Shown here: in pieces, positions 20,310 to 30,711 of the stretch
Layout: every line of letters begins with the position of its first letter
Numbering within the stretch: position 1 is the stretch's first letter
Origin: Streptomyces sp. MspMP-M5
Lineage (GTDB): Bacteria > Actinomycetota > Actinomycetes > Streptomycetales > Streptomycetaceae
Assembly: GCF_000373585.1 (NCBI RefSeq)
Contig: NZ_KB891880.1
Location: forward strand, 48,757-112,756
Direction: 5' to 3'
DNA length: 64,000 nt
Notes under the pieces: generated by a model
What the model was told of the DNA's origin: nothing
Seen by the model: the letters and a program-made list of their open reading frames with translations, nothing else
Databases searched by the model: none
Position numbers and translations under genes: made by a program

Positions 20310-20826
20310 CTTCCCACGTTGTCGGCTTCCCCGCCGTAGGGGTTCTTGCCGTTTGCGCCTGCGGCGCATTGCTCGTCCGCTGCGCGGGGCTGTCGGGTGC
20401 GGTGACGGGCCTCCGGGGGTGGTGTGCCGGACTGCTTCGCTTTACGTCCGGCACACCACCCCCTCCGACCCGCCCCCTCCCGTTGAGGGTCGAATTGCAG
20501 GTGAGTTGGGGCTCATATCCGGTGGGCCGGTGCAGGCTCTGGACTGATGGGTGACCGCAATTGTCGGGCGACCGGCACGGGACCACTCAGGCCAGCCCCC
20601 ACCCACCGTCTTCCATGACCACCCACGGGAGGGGACGGGTCGGAGGGGCAGGGGGTGTGTCCGGACGTAAAGCGAAGCAGTCCGGACCCACCCCCTGCCC
20701 CGCAGACCCGGCACCGCACCCAACAGCCCCGCGCAGCGGCCCCGGCGCCGAAGGCGCAAAAGACAGGCGCCGCCAGGCGCAAGCAAGGCGAACCCCTACG
20801 GCGGGGCAGCCGACAACGTGGGAAGG
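20310..20826. mobile_element. 517-bp MITE-like element, complete copy B
   Basis: The ends are terminal inverted repeats of about 36 bp with one mismatch (CTTCCCACGTTGTCGG... at 20310 and its complement ending at 20826). Inside are the two hairpins of copy A, shifted by 20413, with complementary 13-nt loops; the second hairpin carries one mismatch. Between the hairpins a second inverted pair (about 20 bp, one mismatch) brackets a ~140-bp unique core. No transposase frame is present. I see no clear target-site duplication. The right end abuts the era stop codon at 20827. Confidence 0.75.
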
Positions 20827-21765
20827 CTAAAACCCAAGCTTCCGCAGCTGCTTAGGGTCGCGCTGCCAATCCTTGGCAACCTTGACGTGCAGGTCCAGGA
20901 AGACCGGCGTCCCCAGCAACGCCTCGATGTGCTTGCGGGACTTCGTCCCGACTTCCTTCAGGCGCTTGCCCTTGGGGCCGATGATGATCCCCTTCTGGCT
21001 GGGGCGCTCGATGTAGACGTTGGCGTGGATGTCGAGCAGCGGCTTGTCGGCGGGGCGGTCCTCGCGGGGCAGCATCTCCTCGACGACGACGGCGATGGAG
21101 TGCGGCAGCTCGTCGCGGACGCCCTCCAGCGCGGCCTCGCGGATCAGCTCGGCGACCATGACCTGCTCGGGCTCGTCGGTGAGGTCGCCCTCGGGGTAGA
21201 GGGCCGGGCCCTCGGGGAGCAGCGGGACGAGGAGGTCGGCGAGCAGCGACACCTGCTTGTCGCCGACGGCGGAGACCGGGATGATCTCGGCCCACTCGAT
21301 GCCCAGCTCCTTGCCGAGCTGGTCGATGGCGAGCAGCTGAGTGGCGAGCGCCTTGGAGTCGACCAGGTCGGTCTTGGTGACGATGGCCACCTTGGGGGTC
21401 TTCTTGATGTCGGCGAGCTCGCCGGCGATATAGCGGTCGCCGGGGCCGATCTTCTGGTCGGCGGGCAGGCAGAAGCCGATCACGTCGACCTCGGACCAGG
21501 TCGTGCGCACCACGTCGTTGAGCCGCTCGCCGAGCAGGGTGCGGGGCTTGTGCAGGCCCGGGGTGTCGACCAGGACCAGCTGGGCATCGGGGCGGTGCAC
21601 GATGCCGCGGACGGTGTGGCGGGTGGTCTGGGGGCGGTTGGAGGTGATCGCCACCTTCGTCCCGACGAGAGCGTTCGTCAGGGTGGACTTGCCCGCGTTG
21701 GGACGGCCGACGAAGCAGGCGAAGCCCGCACGGTGCGGTGCGGTGGAGTCTGTACGAACGCTCAT
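20827..21765 (-). CDS. era: GTPase Era
   Basis: This 312-residue essential GTPase binds the 3' end of 16S rRNA and assists 30S maturation. The GTPase domain has GRPNAGKST (G1), TTRHTVRG (G2), DTPGLHKP (G3) and TKTDL (G4). The C-terminal KH domain contains GIIIGPKGKRLKEVG and the family-typical VFLDLHVKVAKDWQ. The ATG at 21765 has GGGGAG at 10-nt spacing. It is the last gene of the phoH-ybeY-CNNM-CDA-era cluster that is conserved across actinobacteria. Confidence 0.96.
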   Translation of the reverse strand: MSVRTDSTAPHRAGFACFVGRPNAGKSTLTNALVGTKVAITSNRPQTTRHTVRGIVHRPDAQLVLVDTPGLHKPRTLLGERLNDVVRTTWSEVDVIGFCLPADQKIGPGDRYIAGELADIKKTPKVAIVTKTDLVDSKALATQLLAIDQLGKELGIEWAEIIPVSAVGDKQVSLLADLLVPLLPEGPALYPEGDLTDEPEQVMVAELIREAALEGVRDELPHSIAVVVEEMLPREDRPADKPLLDIHANVYIERPSQKGIIIGPKGKRLKEVGTKSRKHIEALLGTPVFLDLHVKVAKDWQRDPKQLRKLGF

Positions 21766-21865
21766 GGCGCCCATTCTCCCCGATCCCCGCGGCCACTCCG
21801 ACCATCCGGCCGCTTCTGCCGTCGCGGGGCGGGGCGCACGGTGGTGCGGCGCCCCGCCCCGGAGG

Positions 21866-22228
21866 TCAGGCCGCGGGGCCCGCCGGGACGGTGCCGCGCA
21901 GGGTGCCGTCGGGGGCGGCGACCAGGACGGGGGTGTCGGGGCCGCCCAGGTCGCGGACGGCCGCGCGGTCGGCATCGGCGGCCTGTTCGGCGTCGGTGAC
22001 CACGGCCGCGGCCTCCAGGGACGTGGCGCCGCTGGCGACGGCCATCGCGACGGCGGTCTGCAGCGCGGTGAGCTTCAGGGAGTCGAGGGCGACGGTGCCG
22101 GCGACGTAGGTGCGGCCGGTCTCGTCGCGGACGGCGGCGCCCTCGGGGACGCCGTTACGGGCCCGCGCCGAGCGCGCGAGCGTGATGATCTTGCGGTCTT
22201 CGGGGTCCAGCGGTGCGACTTCGGTCAT
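21866..22228 (-). CDS. Cytidine-deaminase-fold protein lacking zinc ligands
   Basis: This 120-residue protein sits upstream of era. The YVAGTVALDSLKLTALQTAVAMAVASG stretch, read in blocks (YVAGTVALDS, LKLTALQTAVAMAVASG), aligns by eye with the cytidine deaminase core. The catalytic Glu and the His/Cys zinc ligands are absent: the whole protein has no Cys and no His. It is therefore unlikely to deaminate nucleosides and may be a structural or regulatory pseudoenzyme. Its place between the CNNM protein and era is shared with other actinobacteria. No strong ribosome site precedes ATG 22228. Confidence 0.75.
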   Translation of the reverse strand: MTEVAPLDPEDRKIITLARSARARNGVPEGAAVRDETGRTYVAGTVALDSLKLTALQTAVAMAVASGATSLEAAAVVTDAEQAADADRAAVRDLGGPDTPVLVAAPDGTLRGTVPAGPAA

Positions 22229-22868
22229 ACGGGCGAGCATATGCGGGGGCTGGCCCGGGCCGTGGCCTACGGGGGCAGGGCGCGAAAAACGCACGATGGC
22301 TGAAGAGTCCGGTTGCCCCGCTCCCCTGTGCCGGGGCACCCGGCTCTCCAGCCAACGTCGTTTCCGGGTCACCGGGTCGCCGGTCACCTCGGTCGGTGGA
22401 CCGGCACCCCCACCCGGTGCCCGTGTTCGCGATGGCGTCCGGCCGGGCCGGCCTGGCCGGACGCCATTGCGAATTCTGCGGAGAATTTCCCTAAGGTCTT
22501 TCCTGAGTTTTCCTGTGCCGTGTGCGGCGGGCCTCTTCGAGCCTCTGCGAGGCTCTTCGGGCCTCTGCGGTGTCAGTAGGGCCGTCGGGCGGCGGGGGCG
22601 TCACTGCCGGCCGGGCGGGCCGCCCGGAGCGCCGTCGCGGCGGTGGAGACCAGCGCCGCATTTCTTTCCCGCATTTTCTTCAGCTTCCCTCTGCCGCACA
22701 GTGCCGACGCCTTTCCGGCGCCGACTCGAAGATCTTTCCATGGAATTGGTGAGGGAATCCAGGGCTGCCGGAAATGGCCTTGAGGATATTTCCGCTGTAC
22801 TGGAGATCAGGAGTGGAGTGGGGGCGAATGCCCGGAATTGCGGGTGGTGCGGGCCGGTGGTCCGGCGG
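22229..22868. other. Gene-free 640-bp region with lower GC patches
   Basis: This stretch separates the era-side genes from the CNNM gene. Patches near 22470-22520 and 22660-22830 are clearly richer in A and T than the surrounding coding DNA. GCCTCTGCGAGGCTCTTCGG-type short repeats occur at about 22530-22570. I found no frame with coding character, no tRNA-like fold and no strong terminator. It could hold the promoter for the deaminase-like/era pair or a small RNA. Confidence 0.5.
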
Positions 22869-24188
22869 TCAGCCGCGGGCGCCGTCACCCTCCGCGTCCG
22901 CCGCGCGAACCGGTTCGCAGAGCACCGTGACGATCTTGTTGCGGCGGCCGGCCGGCGACTCGGCGATCAGCCGCAGCGCCTTCAGGTCCGGGTCCGAGGC
23001 GTCGTCGGAGAGGTCGATCTCGGCGGTCGCGCCGGCGATCGGGACCCGGCCCAGCTGCTTGGCGAGCAGCCCGCCGACCGTCTCCACGTCCTCGTCGTCC
23101 AGCTCCGCCAGGCCGTACAGCTCGCCCAGCGCGCCGATGTCCAGCCGGGCGGTGACGCGGTAGCGGCCGGCGCCCAGGTCTTCCACGGGCGGCAGTTCCC
23201 GGTCGTACTCGTCGGTGATCTCGCCGACGATCTCCTCAAGGATGTCCTCGATGGTGACGATGCCGGCGGTGCCGCCGTATTCGTCGATCACCACCGCGAC
23301 GTGGTTGCGGTCCCGCTGCATCTCGCGCAGCAGATCACCGGCGTTCTTGGTGTCAGGCACGAACACCGCCGGGCGCATCGCCGTGGAGACCAGCTCGCTC
23401 TCCGCGTCCCGGCTGATGTGCACCTTGCGGGCGAGGTCCTTGAGGTAGACCACGCCGACGATGTCGTCCTCGTTCTCCCCCGTCACCGGGATTCGGGAGA
23501 AACCGGAGCGCAGGGCGAGGGTCAGCGCCTGCCGGATGGTCTTGAAGCGCTCCACGGAGATCAGGTCCGTGCGCGGCACCATCACCTCGCGGACGAGGGT
23601 GTCGCCGAGCTGGAAGACCGAGTGCACCATCCGGCGCTCCTCGTCCTCGATCAGCGACTCCTTCTCGGCGAGGTCCACCAGGGACCGCAGCTCCGCCTCG
23701 GAGGCGAACGGGCCCTTGCGGAAGCCCTTGCCGGGGGTGAGGGCGTTGCCGAGCAGGATCAGCAGCTGCGGCACCGGGCCCATCACCCGGGCCAGCGGCA
23801 GCAGGACGTAGGCCGCCGCGGTGGCGGTGTTGAGCGGGTGCTGGCGGCCGATGGTGCGCGGGGAGACGCCCACGGCGACGTAGGACACCAGCACCATCAC
23901 CGCGATGGCGACGGTCAGCGCCTGCCAGGTCTCCTCGAAGGACCGCAGGCAGGCGTAGGTGACCAGGGCACCGGCGGCCATCTCGCAGCCGACCCGCACC
24001 AGCAGGGCGACGTTGAGGTAGCGGGTGGGGTCGGCGGCCACCGCGGCGAGCTTGGCGCTGCCGCGGCGGCCGGAGCGGACCGCCTCCTCGGCGCGGAAGC
24101 TCGTCGTGCGGGTCAGTCCGGCCTCCGCGCAGGCGGCGAGCCAGGCGATCACGACGAGCAGTACCGCGACGGCGATCAGGGTGGTCAT
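22869..24188 (-). CDS. CNNM/CorC-type membrane protein with CBS domains
   Basis: This 439-residue protein has an N-terminal DUF21 membrane domain (about residues 1-180, opening [20 protein letters not shown]). Two CBS domains follow (around 200-330, [12 protein letters not shown] and [22 protein letters not shown]), then a C-terminal CorC_HlyC domain ([18 protein letters not shown]). Relatives are linked to Mg2+/Co2+ efflux and are often mislabelled hemolysins. It starts 11 bp after the ybeY stop, so the two share a transcript. Confidence 0.92.
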   Translation of the reverse strand: MTTLIAVAVLLVVIAWLAACAEAGLTRTTSFRAEEAVRSGRRGSAKLAAVAADPTRYLNVALLVRVGCEMAAGALVTYACLRSFEETWQALTVAIAVMVLVSYVAVGVSPRTIGRQHPLNTATAAAYVLLPLARVMGPVPQLLILLGNALTPGKGFRKGPFASEAELRSLVDLAEKESLIEDEERRMVHSVFQLGDTLVREVMVPRTDLISVERFKTIRQALTLALRSGFSRIPVTGENEDDIVGVVYLKDLARKVHISRDAESELVSTAMRPAVFVPDTKNAGDLLREMQRDRNHVAVVIDEYGGTAGIVTIEDILEEIVGEITDEYDRELPPVEDLGAGRYRVTARLDIGALGELYGLAELDDEDVETVGGLLAKQLGRVPIAGATAEIDLSDDASDPDLKALRLIAESPAGRRNKIVTVLCEPVRAADAEGDGARG

Positions 24189-24199
24189 CGCGCGTCCCG

Positions 24200-24697
24200 T
24201 CAGGTCACGGTCGGGGCCGGCGAGGGGCCCGTCATGCCGCGCTCGGCCCGCCAGCCGTCGACGATCGCGGCCTGCAGGCCGAACATCTCGGCCTTCTCGT
24301 CCGGCTCCTCGTGGTCGTAGCCGAGCAGGTGCAGCACGCCGTGGACGGTGAGCAGCTGGAGCTCCTCGTCCATGCTGTGCGCCGTGGGGGCCGCCGCGCC
24401 CTGCTGTGCGGCGACCTCGGGGCACAGCACGATGTCACCGAGGAGTCCCTGCGGGGGCTCCTCCTCGTCCTTGGACGGCGGCCGCAACTCGTCCATCGGG
24501 AAGGACATGACGTCCGTCGGGCCGGGGAGGTCCATCCACTGGAGGTGGAGCTGCTCCATGGCCTCGGCGTCCACGACGATGACGGACAGCTCGGAGAGCG
24601 GGTGGATCCGCATCCGGGCCAGGGCATAGCGGGCGACGTCCAGGATCGCCTGCTCGTCGATGTCCGTACCGGACTCGTTGTTGACGTCGATCGACAT
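24200..24697 (-). CDS. ybeY: rRNA maturation endoribonuclease YbeY
   Basis: This 165-residue zinc-dependent RNase processes the 3' end of 16S rRNA and takes part in ribosome quality control. The zinc motif [16 protein letters not shown] is intact, and [10 protein letters not shown] is the other family hallmark. The ATG at 24697 gives the conserved MSIDVNNES start. It lies between phoH (about 40 bp upstream) and the CNNM gene, and functionally pairs with Era in 30S maturation. Confidence 0.95.
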   Translation of the reverse strand: MSIDVNNESGTDIDEQAILDVARYALARMRIHPLSELSVIVVDAEAMEQLHLQWMDLPGPTDVMSFPMDELRPPSKDEEEPPQGLLGDIVLCPEVAAQQGAAAPTAHSMDEELQLLTVHGVLHLLGYDHEEPDEKAEMFGLQAAIVDGWRAERGMTGPSPAPTVT

Positions 24698-24737
24698 GGG
24701 AAAGGTCAGGTCTCGCTTCTTGGTCGTGCGGCGCGGG

Positions 24738-25742
<1,005 letters not shown>

Positions 25743-25907
25743 GGGTGGGCCGGGTGGCCTGCTCAACCCCCATCCTTTGCTCATCACAGGTGCGGACCGC
25801 GGCAGCGGTGCCCGCACTGGCTCCTTGCGCTACCAGAGTACGACGGGGGACTGACAAGCCGGTCGGCTTTTCCGGGGCGGCCGCGGGGGCACCGCGGGCC
25901 GGGGCGT

Positions 25908-27101
25908 TCAGGCCGGGCGGCGGAAGCCGATCGTGGGGACCGCGCGGGCCAGTGGCGCGGGCCCGGCCGGCCGCGCGCGGTCCGCCGCCCCCGTGGCACC
26001 GAGGCTCACGCCCGGCTCGGGCAGCACGGCCTCCAGGAAGGCGTACTGGCGGGCCAGCCCGGCGGCCGCCTCGGAGGCGCAGGCCCGGACCCTGCTCCAC
26101 CAGGCGGCGATCTCCGCCCATCCGGGGGCGGAGAGCGAACCGCCGAACTCCTGCACCGACAGGGCGGCGCTCAGCCCGGCGAAGGCCAGTCGGTCGGCCA
26201 GCGGCCAGCCGGCGAGGGTGCCGGTGACGAAGCCGGCGACGAAGACGTCCCCGGCGCCGGTCGGGTCCAGCGCCTCCACCGCGATGGCGGGCACCTCGGC
26301 GCACTCGCCGGTGCGGCCGTCCACCGCGTAGGCGCCCTGCGCGCCGAGCGTGACGACGGCGAGCGGGACCAGGTCGGCGAGCTTGCGGGCGGCGGCGCGC
26401 GGGCACTCGGTGCGGGTGTAGCGCATCGCCTCCTCGGCGTTGGGCAGGAACGCCTCGCAGTGCTCCAGGTCGGCGAGGTCGGACGGGTCCCAGCGGCCGG
26501 TGTCGTCCCAGCCGACGTCGGCGAAGATCCGGCTGCCGCGGCCGGCCGCACAGCCCAGCCAGCCCTCCCGGCGGCCGGGGACGAGCGAGGCGACGCAGGC
26601 CCGGGTCGGCGGCGGGCAGCCGGGGGCGTGCCCGCCGTCGAAGGCATCCTCCGGCGGCGGTGCCTCGTGGCCGTGCGAGACCATGGTGCGCTCGCCCTCG
26701 TAGGCCATCGAGACGGTCACCGGGGAGTGCCAGCCCGGAATCCGGCGCGAGAGCGCCAGGTCGATGCCCTCGCCCTGTTCCAGCGCCTCCCAGCAGTACT
26801 CGCCGTACATGTCGTCGCCGAACGCGGCGGCCAGGGAGGTGCGCAGGCCGAGCCGGGCCAGTGCGGTGGCCATGTTGGCGACGCCGCCGGGGCTGGAGCC
26901 CATACCGCGGGCCCAGGATTCGGTGCCACGGACCGGCGCGGAGTCCAGGCCGGTGAAGATGATGTCGAGGAAGACGGTGCCGGTGAGGTAGACGTCGGTG
27001 GGCGGATCGTCCGCGCGGCGCAGCGCGGCCAGCGGATCGAGGCCCGGCGGTGCGGCGACCGGCCCGGCGGGCGGTTGGACATCGCGTCGGCCAGCGTTCA
27101 C
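25908..27101 (-). CDS. PfkB family carbohydrate kinase
   Basis: This 397-residue ribokinase-fold sugar or nucleoside kinase has an N-terminal substrate-site region (TVFLDIIFTGLDSAPVRG, SSPGGVANMATALARLG) and the C-terminal PfkB signature DPTGAGDVFVAGF with the catalytic Asp. The GTG at 27101 has GAGAGGGG upstream. It is divergent from a GH4 glycosidase gene across only 67 bp, so the two probably belong to one sugar catabolic unit. The substrate cannot be read from sequence. Confidence 0.9.
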   Translation of the reverse strand: MNAGRRDVQPPAGPVAAPPGLDPLAALRRADDPPTDVYLTGTVFLDIIFTGLDSAPVRGTESWARGMGSSPGGVANMATALARLGLRTSLAAAFGDDMYGEYCWEALEQGEGIDLALSRRIPGWHSPVTVSMAYEGERTMVSHGHEAPPPEDAFDGGHAPGCPPPTRACVASLVPGRREGWLGCAAGRGSRIFADVGWDDTGRWDPSDLADLEHCEAFLPNAEEAMRYTRTECPRAAARKLADLVPLAVVTLGAQGAYAVDGRTGECAEVPAIAVEALDPTGAGDVFVAGFVTGTLAGWPLADRLAFAGLSAALSVQEFGGSLSAPGWAEIAAWWSRVRACASEAAAGLARQYAFLEAVLPEPGVSLGATGAADRARPAGPAPLARAVPTIGFRRPA

Positions 27102-27168
27102 CGCGCTCGCCCCTCTCGTACTCAACTCGTGCCGCAAGTGTGCCTGATGCTGCGGTACGTTCCGCCCC

Positions 27169-28509
27169 ATGAGGCTCTCCATTCTCGGTGGTGGCGGCTT
27201 CCGGGTCCCGCTGGTCTACCGCGCACTGCTGGCCGACCCGGCACGCTCCGTCTCCGAGCTGACGCTCTACGACACCGATCCCCGCCGGGTCGCGGTCATC
27301 TCCGACGTGCTCTCCCGGCTGGCACGGGGCCGTACCGATCCGGTACCCGTACGAGTGGCGGGAACTCTCGACGCGGCGCTGACCGGAGCCGACTTCGTCT
27401 TCTCCGCCATACGGGTCGGCGGTACCGCGGGCCGCATCCGGGACGAGCGGATCCCGCTGGCGGAGGGCGTGCTGGGCCAGGAGACGGTGGGGGCGGGCGG
27501 GGTCCTCTACGGGCTGCGGACGGTCCCGGTGGCGCTGCACATCGCCGAGCGGGTCGCGGCGCTCTCCCCGGGTGCCTGGGTCATCAACTTCACCAATCCG
27601 GCGGGGATGGTGACCGAGGCGATGGCGGAGGTGCTGGGCGACCGGGTCGTCGGGATCTGCGACTCACCGGTGGGGCTGGTGCGCCGGGCGGCGCGGGCGG
27701 CCGGCGCGGACCCGGCCGTCCTGGAGGACCCGGCGCGGTCCGGCTACGACTACGTGGGGCTCAACCACCTCGGCTGGCTGCGGTCGTTGACCCTCGACGG
27801 CACCGATGTGCTGCCGGGCCTCCTGGACGATGTGCCGGCCCTGGGCTCCTTCGAGGAGGGCCGGCTCTTCGGCCCGGAGTGGCTCCGCGTCCTCGGCGCC
27901 CTCCCCAACGAGTATCTGCACTACTACTACTTCCGCCGGGAGACCCTGCACTCCGTACGGGACACCGCGGAGACCCGCGGGGAGTTCCTGGACCGGCAGC
28001 AGGGCGGCTTCTTCGAGCAGGCCGCGGCGGCCGGCTCCCCGGACGCGGTGTACGACCTGTGGGAGCGGACCCGGCTGGAGCGCGAGGAGACGTACATGGC
28101 GCACAGCCGGGAGGCGACCGGCGGCTGGCAGCGGGACAGCCACGACCTGGAGGGCGGCGGCTACGACCGGGTGGCGCTGGCCCTGATGCACGCCATCGCC
28201 GGCGACTCCGGCCGCCGGCTGATCCTCAACGTCCGCAACGGGACGACGGTGCCGCAGCTGCCGCCGGACGCCATCGTGGAGACGGTGTGCGAGGTGACCG
28301 CCAAGGGCCCCCGGCCGCTGCCCTGTGCACCGCTGCGCGAGGACCAGTTGGGCCTGATGCTGCAGATCAAGGCCGTCGAACGCGCCACGGTCGCGGCCGC
28401 CCTCTTCAAGGACCGCGACGCGGCGCTCCGGGCCCTGGCCCTGCACCCCCTGGTGGACTCCCCGGCGGTGGCCGCCCGCATCCTGCAACGGGCGGCGGAG
28501 GGCCCGTAG
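27169..28509 (+). CDS. GH4 family glycosidase (6-phospho-beta-glucosidase type)
   Basis: This 446-residue NAD+- and Mn2+-dependent hydrolase works by an oxidation-elimination mechanism typical of GH4. The Rossmann loop GGGGFRVPL at the N-terminus, NFTNPAG, the metal-site Cys in ICDSP and the NHLGW motif are present. It is the likely 6-phospho-beta-glucosidase subgroup. No Shine-Dalgarno is visible; a TACGTT -10-like hexamer 7 bp before the ATG suggests a leaderless mRNA. The neighbouring PfkB kinase may act on the released sugar. Confidence 0.9.
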   Translation: MRLSILGGGGFRVPLVYRALLADPARSVSELTLYDTDPRRVAVISDVLSRLARGRTDPVPVRVAGTLDAALTGADFVFSAIRVGGTAGRIRDERIPLAEGVLGQETVGAGGVLYGLRTVPVALHIAERVAALSPGAWVINFTNPAGMVTEAMAEVLGDRVVGICDSPVGLVRRAARAAGADPAVLEDPARSGYDYVGLNHLGWLRSLTLDGTDVLPGLLDDVPALGSFEEGRLFGPEWLRVLGALPNEYLHYYYFRRETLHSVRDTAETRGEFLDRQQGGFFEQAAAAGSPDAVYDLWERTRLEREETYMAHSREATGGWQRDSHDLEGGGYDRVALALMHAIAGDSGRRLILNVRNGTTVPQLPPDAIVETVCEVTAKGPRPLPCAPLREDQLGLMLQIKAVERATVAAALFKDRDAALRALALHPLVDSPAVAARILQRAAEGP

Positions 28510-28572
28510 GCGGCGGGCCGGGGGCACGCGCCGCGGCCGCCCGCCTCGGGAATTCCCACCGCCCCCGGCACG

Positions 28573-28650
28573 TTGTGGCCCCGCAGGGGGCGCCGCGGCC
28601 CCCTACGGGATCTGTTCGCCCGGCCCGTAAGGAACCCCCCACCGCGGCCC
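28573..28650. repeat. Terminator-like palindromic repeat (copy 1)
   Basis: GTTGTGGCCCCGCAGGGGGC followed by CCCCCTACGGGA forms a hairpin and is repeated at 41958-42002. Both copies lie just 3' of a minus-strand gene. Here it sits between the convergent GH4 and MBL genes and probably terminates both. Confidence 0.65.
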
Positions 28651-28661
28651 GGGCTGCCCCC

Positions 28662-29291
28662 TCAGTGCCCCCGGGCGACCCACTCCGCCAGGTGGGGGGC
28701 CTCCTCGCCGATGGTCGTCGGGTCGCCGTGGCCGGTGCGGACGACGGTCCGCGGCGGCAGGGTCAGCAGCCGGTCGCGGATCGAGTCGACGATCGTCGGG
28801 AAGTCGGAGAACGACCGGCCGGTGGCGCCGGGGCCGCCCTGGAAGAGGGTGTCGCCGGTGAAGACGGTGTTCAGGTCGGGGGCGTGCAGACAGACCGCGC
28901 CGGGCGCGTGGCCGGGGGTGTGCAGCACCGTCAGGTCGGTACCGGCGATGGTCAGCACCTGGCCGTCCGACAGGTCCCCGTCGGGGGCGGTGTCCGGGTG
29001 GGTCAGCTTCCACAGCGGCAGGTCGTCGCGGTGCAGCAGGATCCGCGCCCCGGTGCGGGCGGCGAGCGCCGGTGCCGCGTCGATGTGGTCGTTGTGCGCG
29101 TGGGTGCAGATGATCGCGCGCAGGGTGCGCCCGTCGAGGGCCCGGAGGATGGCGTCGGCGTCGTGGGCGGCGTCGATGACCACGGCCTCCGACCCGTCGC
29201 CGACGATCCACACGTTGTTGTCGACGTCCCAGGTGCCGCCGTCCAGCGAGAACGTCCCCGAGGTGACGAGGTGGTCGATGCGGGCGGTCAT
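28662..29291 (-). CDS. MBL-fold metallohydrolase, partner of MscR
   Basis: This 209-residue metallo-beta-lactamase-fold hydrolase has the metal motif THAHNDHIDA, then HTPGHAPGAVCL and FTGDTLF. Its start codon overlaps the stop of the formaldehyde dehydrogenase gene by one base. This pairing suggests it hydrolyses the formyl-mycothiol product, the job done by FGH or glyoxalase-II-like enzymes in glutathione organisms. That role is inferred from context. Confidence 0.88.
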   Translation of the reverse strand: MTARIDHLVTSGTFSLDGGTWDVDNNVWIVGDGSEAVVIDAAHDADAILRALDGRTLRAIICTHAHNDHIDAAPALAARTGARILLHRDDLPLWKLTHPDTAPDGDLSDGQVLTIAGTDLTVLHTPGHAPGAVCLHAPDLNTVFTGDTLFQGGPGATGRSFSDFPTIVDSIRDRLLTLPPRTVVRTGHGDPTTIGEEAPHLAEWVARGH

Positions 29292-30376
29292 CAGAGCACC
29301 ACCACCGAACGCAGCACGTCGCCGGCGTGCATCCGGTCGAAGGCCCGCTCCACCTCGTCGATGCCGATGGTCTCGGTGACGAACGCGCCGAGGTCGATCC
29401 GGCCCTGCTGGTGGAGGTCGATCAGCATCGGGAAGTCCCGGGACGGCAGGCAGTCGCCGTACCACGAGGACTTCAGGGCGCCGCCGCGGCCGAAGACGTC
29501 CAGGAGGGGGAGTTCCAGGGTCATCTCGGGGGTGGGCACGCCCACCAGGACGACGGTGCCGGCGAGGTCGCGGGCGTAGAACGCCTGCCGGTAGGTCTCC
29601 GGGTGGCCGACCGCCTCGATGACGACGTCCGCGCCGAAGCCGCCGGTCAGCTCGCGGACGGCCGCGACGGGGTCGGTGGTACGGGAGTTGACGGTGTGGG
29701 TGGCCCCCATGGCGCGGGCCTGCTCCAGCTTCCGGTCGTCGATGTCGACGGCGATGATCCTGGCCGCGCCGGCCAGCCGGGCGCCGACCACCGCCGCATC
29801 GCCGACGCCGCCGCAGCCGATGACCGCGACCGAGTCGCCGCGGCCGACCCCGCCGGTGTTGATCGCGGCGCCGAGGCCGGCCATCACCCCGCAGCCCAGC
29901 AGCCCCGCGACGGCCGGCGAGACGCCCGGGTCGACCTTGGTGCACTGGCCGGCGGCGACCAGCGTCTTGTCGGCGAACGCCCCGATGCCCAGCGCCGGCG
30001 TCAGCTCCGTGCCGTCCTTGAGCGTCATCTTCTGCCGGGCGTTGTGGGTGTCGAAGCAGTACTGGGGCCGGCCGCGCAGGCACGCCCGGCAGGAGCCGCA
30101 CACCGCGCGCCAGTTGAGGACGACGAAGTCCCCGGGGGCGACGTCGGTGACGCCCTCGCCGACCGACTCCACCACCCCGGACGCCTCGTGGCCGAGCAGG
30201 AACGGGAAGTCGTCGTTGATCGCGCCCTGCTTGTAGTGCAGGTCGGTGTGGCACACCCCGCACGCCTGCACCTTCACCACGGCCTCGCCGGGCCCGGGAT
30301 CGGGCACCAGGATCGTCTCCAGCCGGACCGCTTCGTTCTTCCCCGGCGCCACGACGCCGCGCACTTCCTGTGCCAT
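29291..30376 (-). CDS. mscR: S-(hydroxymethyl)mycothiol dehydrogenase
   Basis: This 361-residue class III-type zinc alcohol dehydrogenase oxidises the formaldehyde-mycothiol adduct with NAD+. The catalytic zinc site has CGVCHTD and GHEASGVV. The structural zinc loop is [15 protein letters not shown]. The nucleotide fold has [10 protein letters not shown]. The N-terminus ([20 protein letters not shown]) and the overlapping MBL gene are typical of the actinobacterial mycothiol-dependent enzyme. The ATG at 30376 has GAGGGG upstream. Confidence 0.9.
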   Translation of the reverse strand: MAQEVRGVVAPGKNEAVRLETILVPDPGPGEAVVKVQACGVCHTDLHYKQGAINDDFPFLLGHEASGVVESVGEGVTDVAPGDFVVLNWRAVCGSCRACLRGRPQYCFDTHNARQKMTLKDGTELTPALGIGAFADKTLVAAGQCTKVDPGVSPAVAGLLGCGVMAGLGAAINTGGVGRGDSVAVIGCGGVGDAAVVGARLAGAARIIAVDIDDRKLEQARAMGATHTVNSRTTDPVAAVRELTGGFGADVVIEAVGHPETYRQAFYARDLAGTVVLVGVPTPEMTLELPLLDVFGRGGALKSSWYGDCLPSRDFPMLIDLHQQGRIDLGAFVTETIGIDEVERAFDRMHAGDVLRSVVVL

Positions 30377-30711
30377 CGGTACCGCCCCTCTTCGAAGATC
30401 ACGTAGGGGACCACTGTGGCGCACCACCACCCGGTCGTGCCACACCGTACGGGGACGAAACGGCCACGCGCAGGACCGCGGCCACGGCCACCCCTTGGCG
30501 TTCGCCCCCCCTTGCGGACAGCACCCACGGATCGGGACGGAGACCGAAGGCCACACCCAAGCGCCCTCAAGGGCCGCGCACAACGGTCAAGTTGGGCAAC
30601 CACATCACGCCACACTTTGCCAATACTTTAATCTTCGCGCGTAGAGGGCCGTGCGCCACCTCTGTTACATCTACCCGGGACCACCCCCACGCTTTTCCCA
30701 AGGAGCCGCGC
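30377..30711. other. Divergent promoter region, no gene
   Basis: These 335 bp lie between mscR and the HAD phosphatase gene. An AT-rich patch at about 30592-30635 (with CCAATACTTTAATCTTCG) is the likeliest promoter area for the phosphatase. No reading frame with coding character is visible. Confidence 0.5.

Noticed and set aside
20115..20339. A 74-codon frame before the 517-bp element as a gene
   Set aside because: It runs into the element terminus, lacks a ribosome site and any recognisable motif. It may be a decayed fragment.
30675..30700. A PHO box upstream of the acid phosphatase
   Set aside because: GTTACATCTACCC only loosely resembles the GTTCACC direct repeats and a second unit is not convincing.
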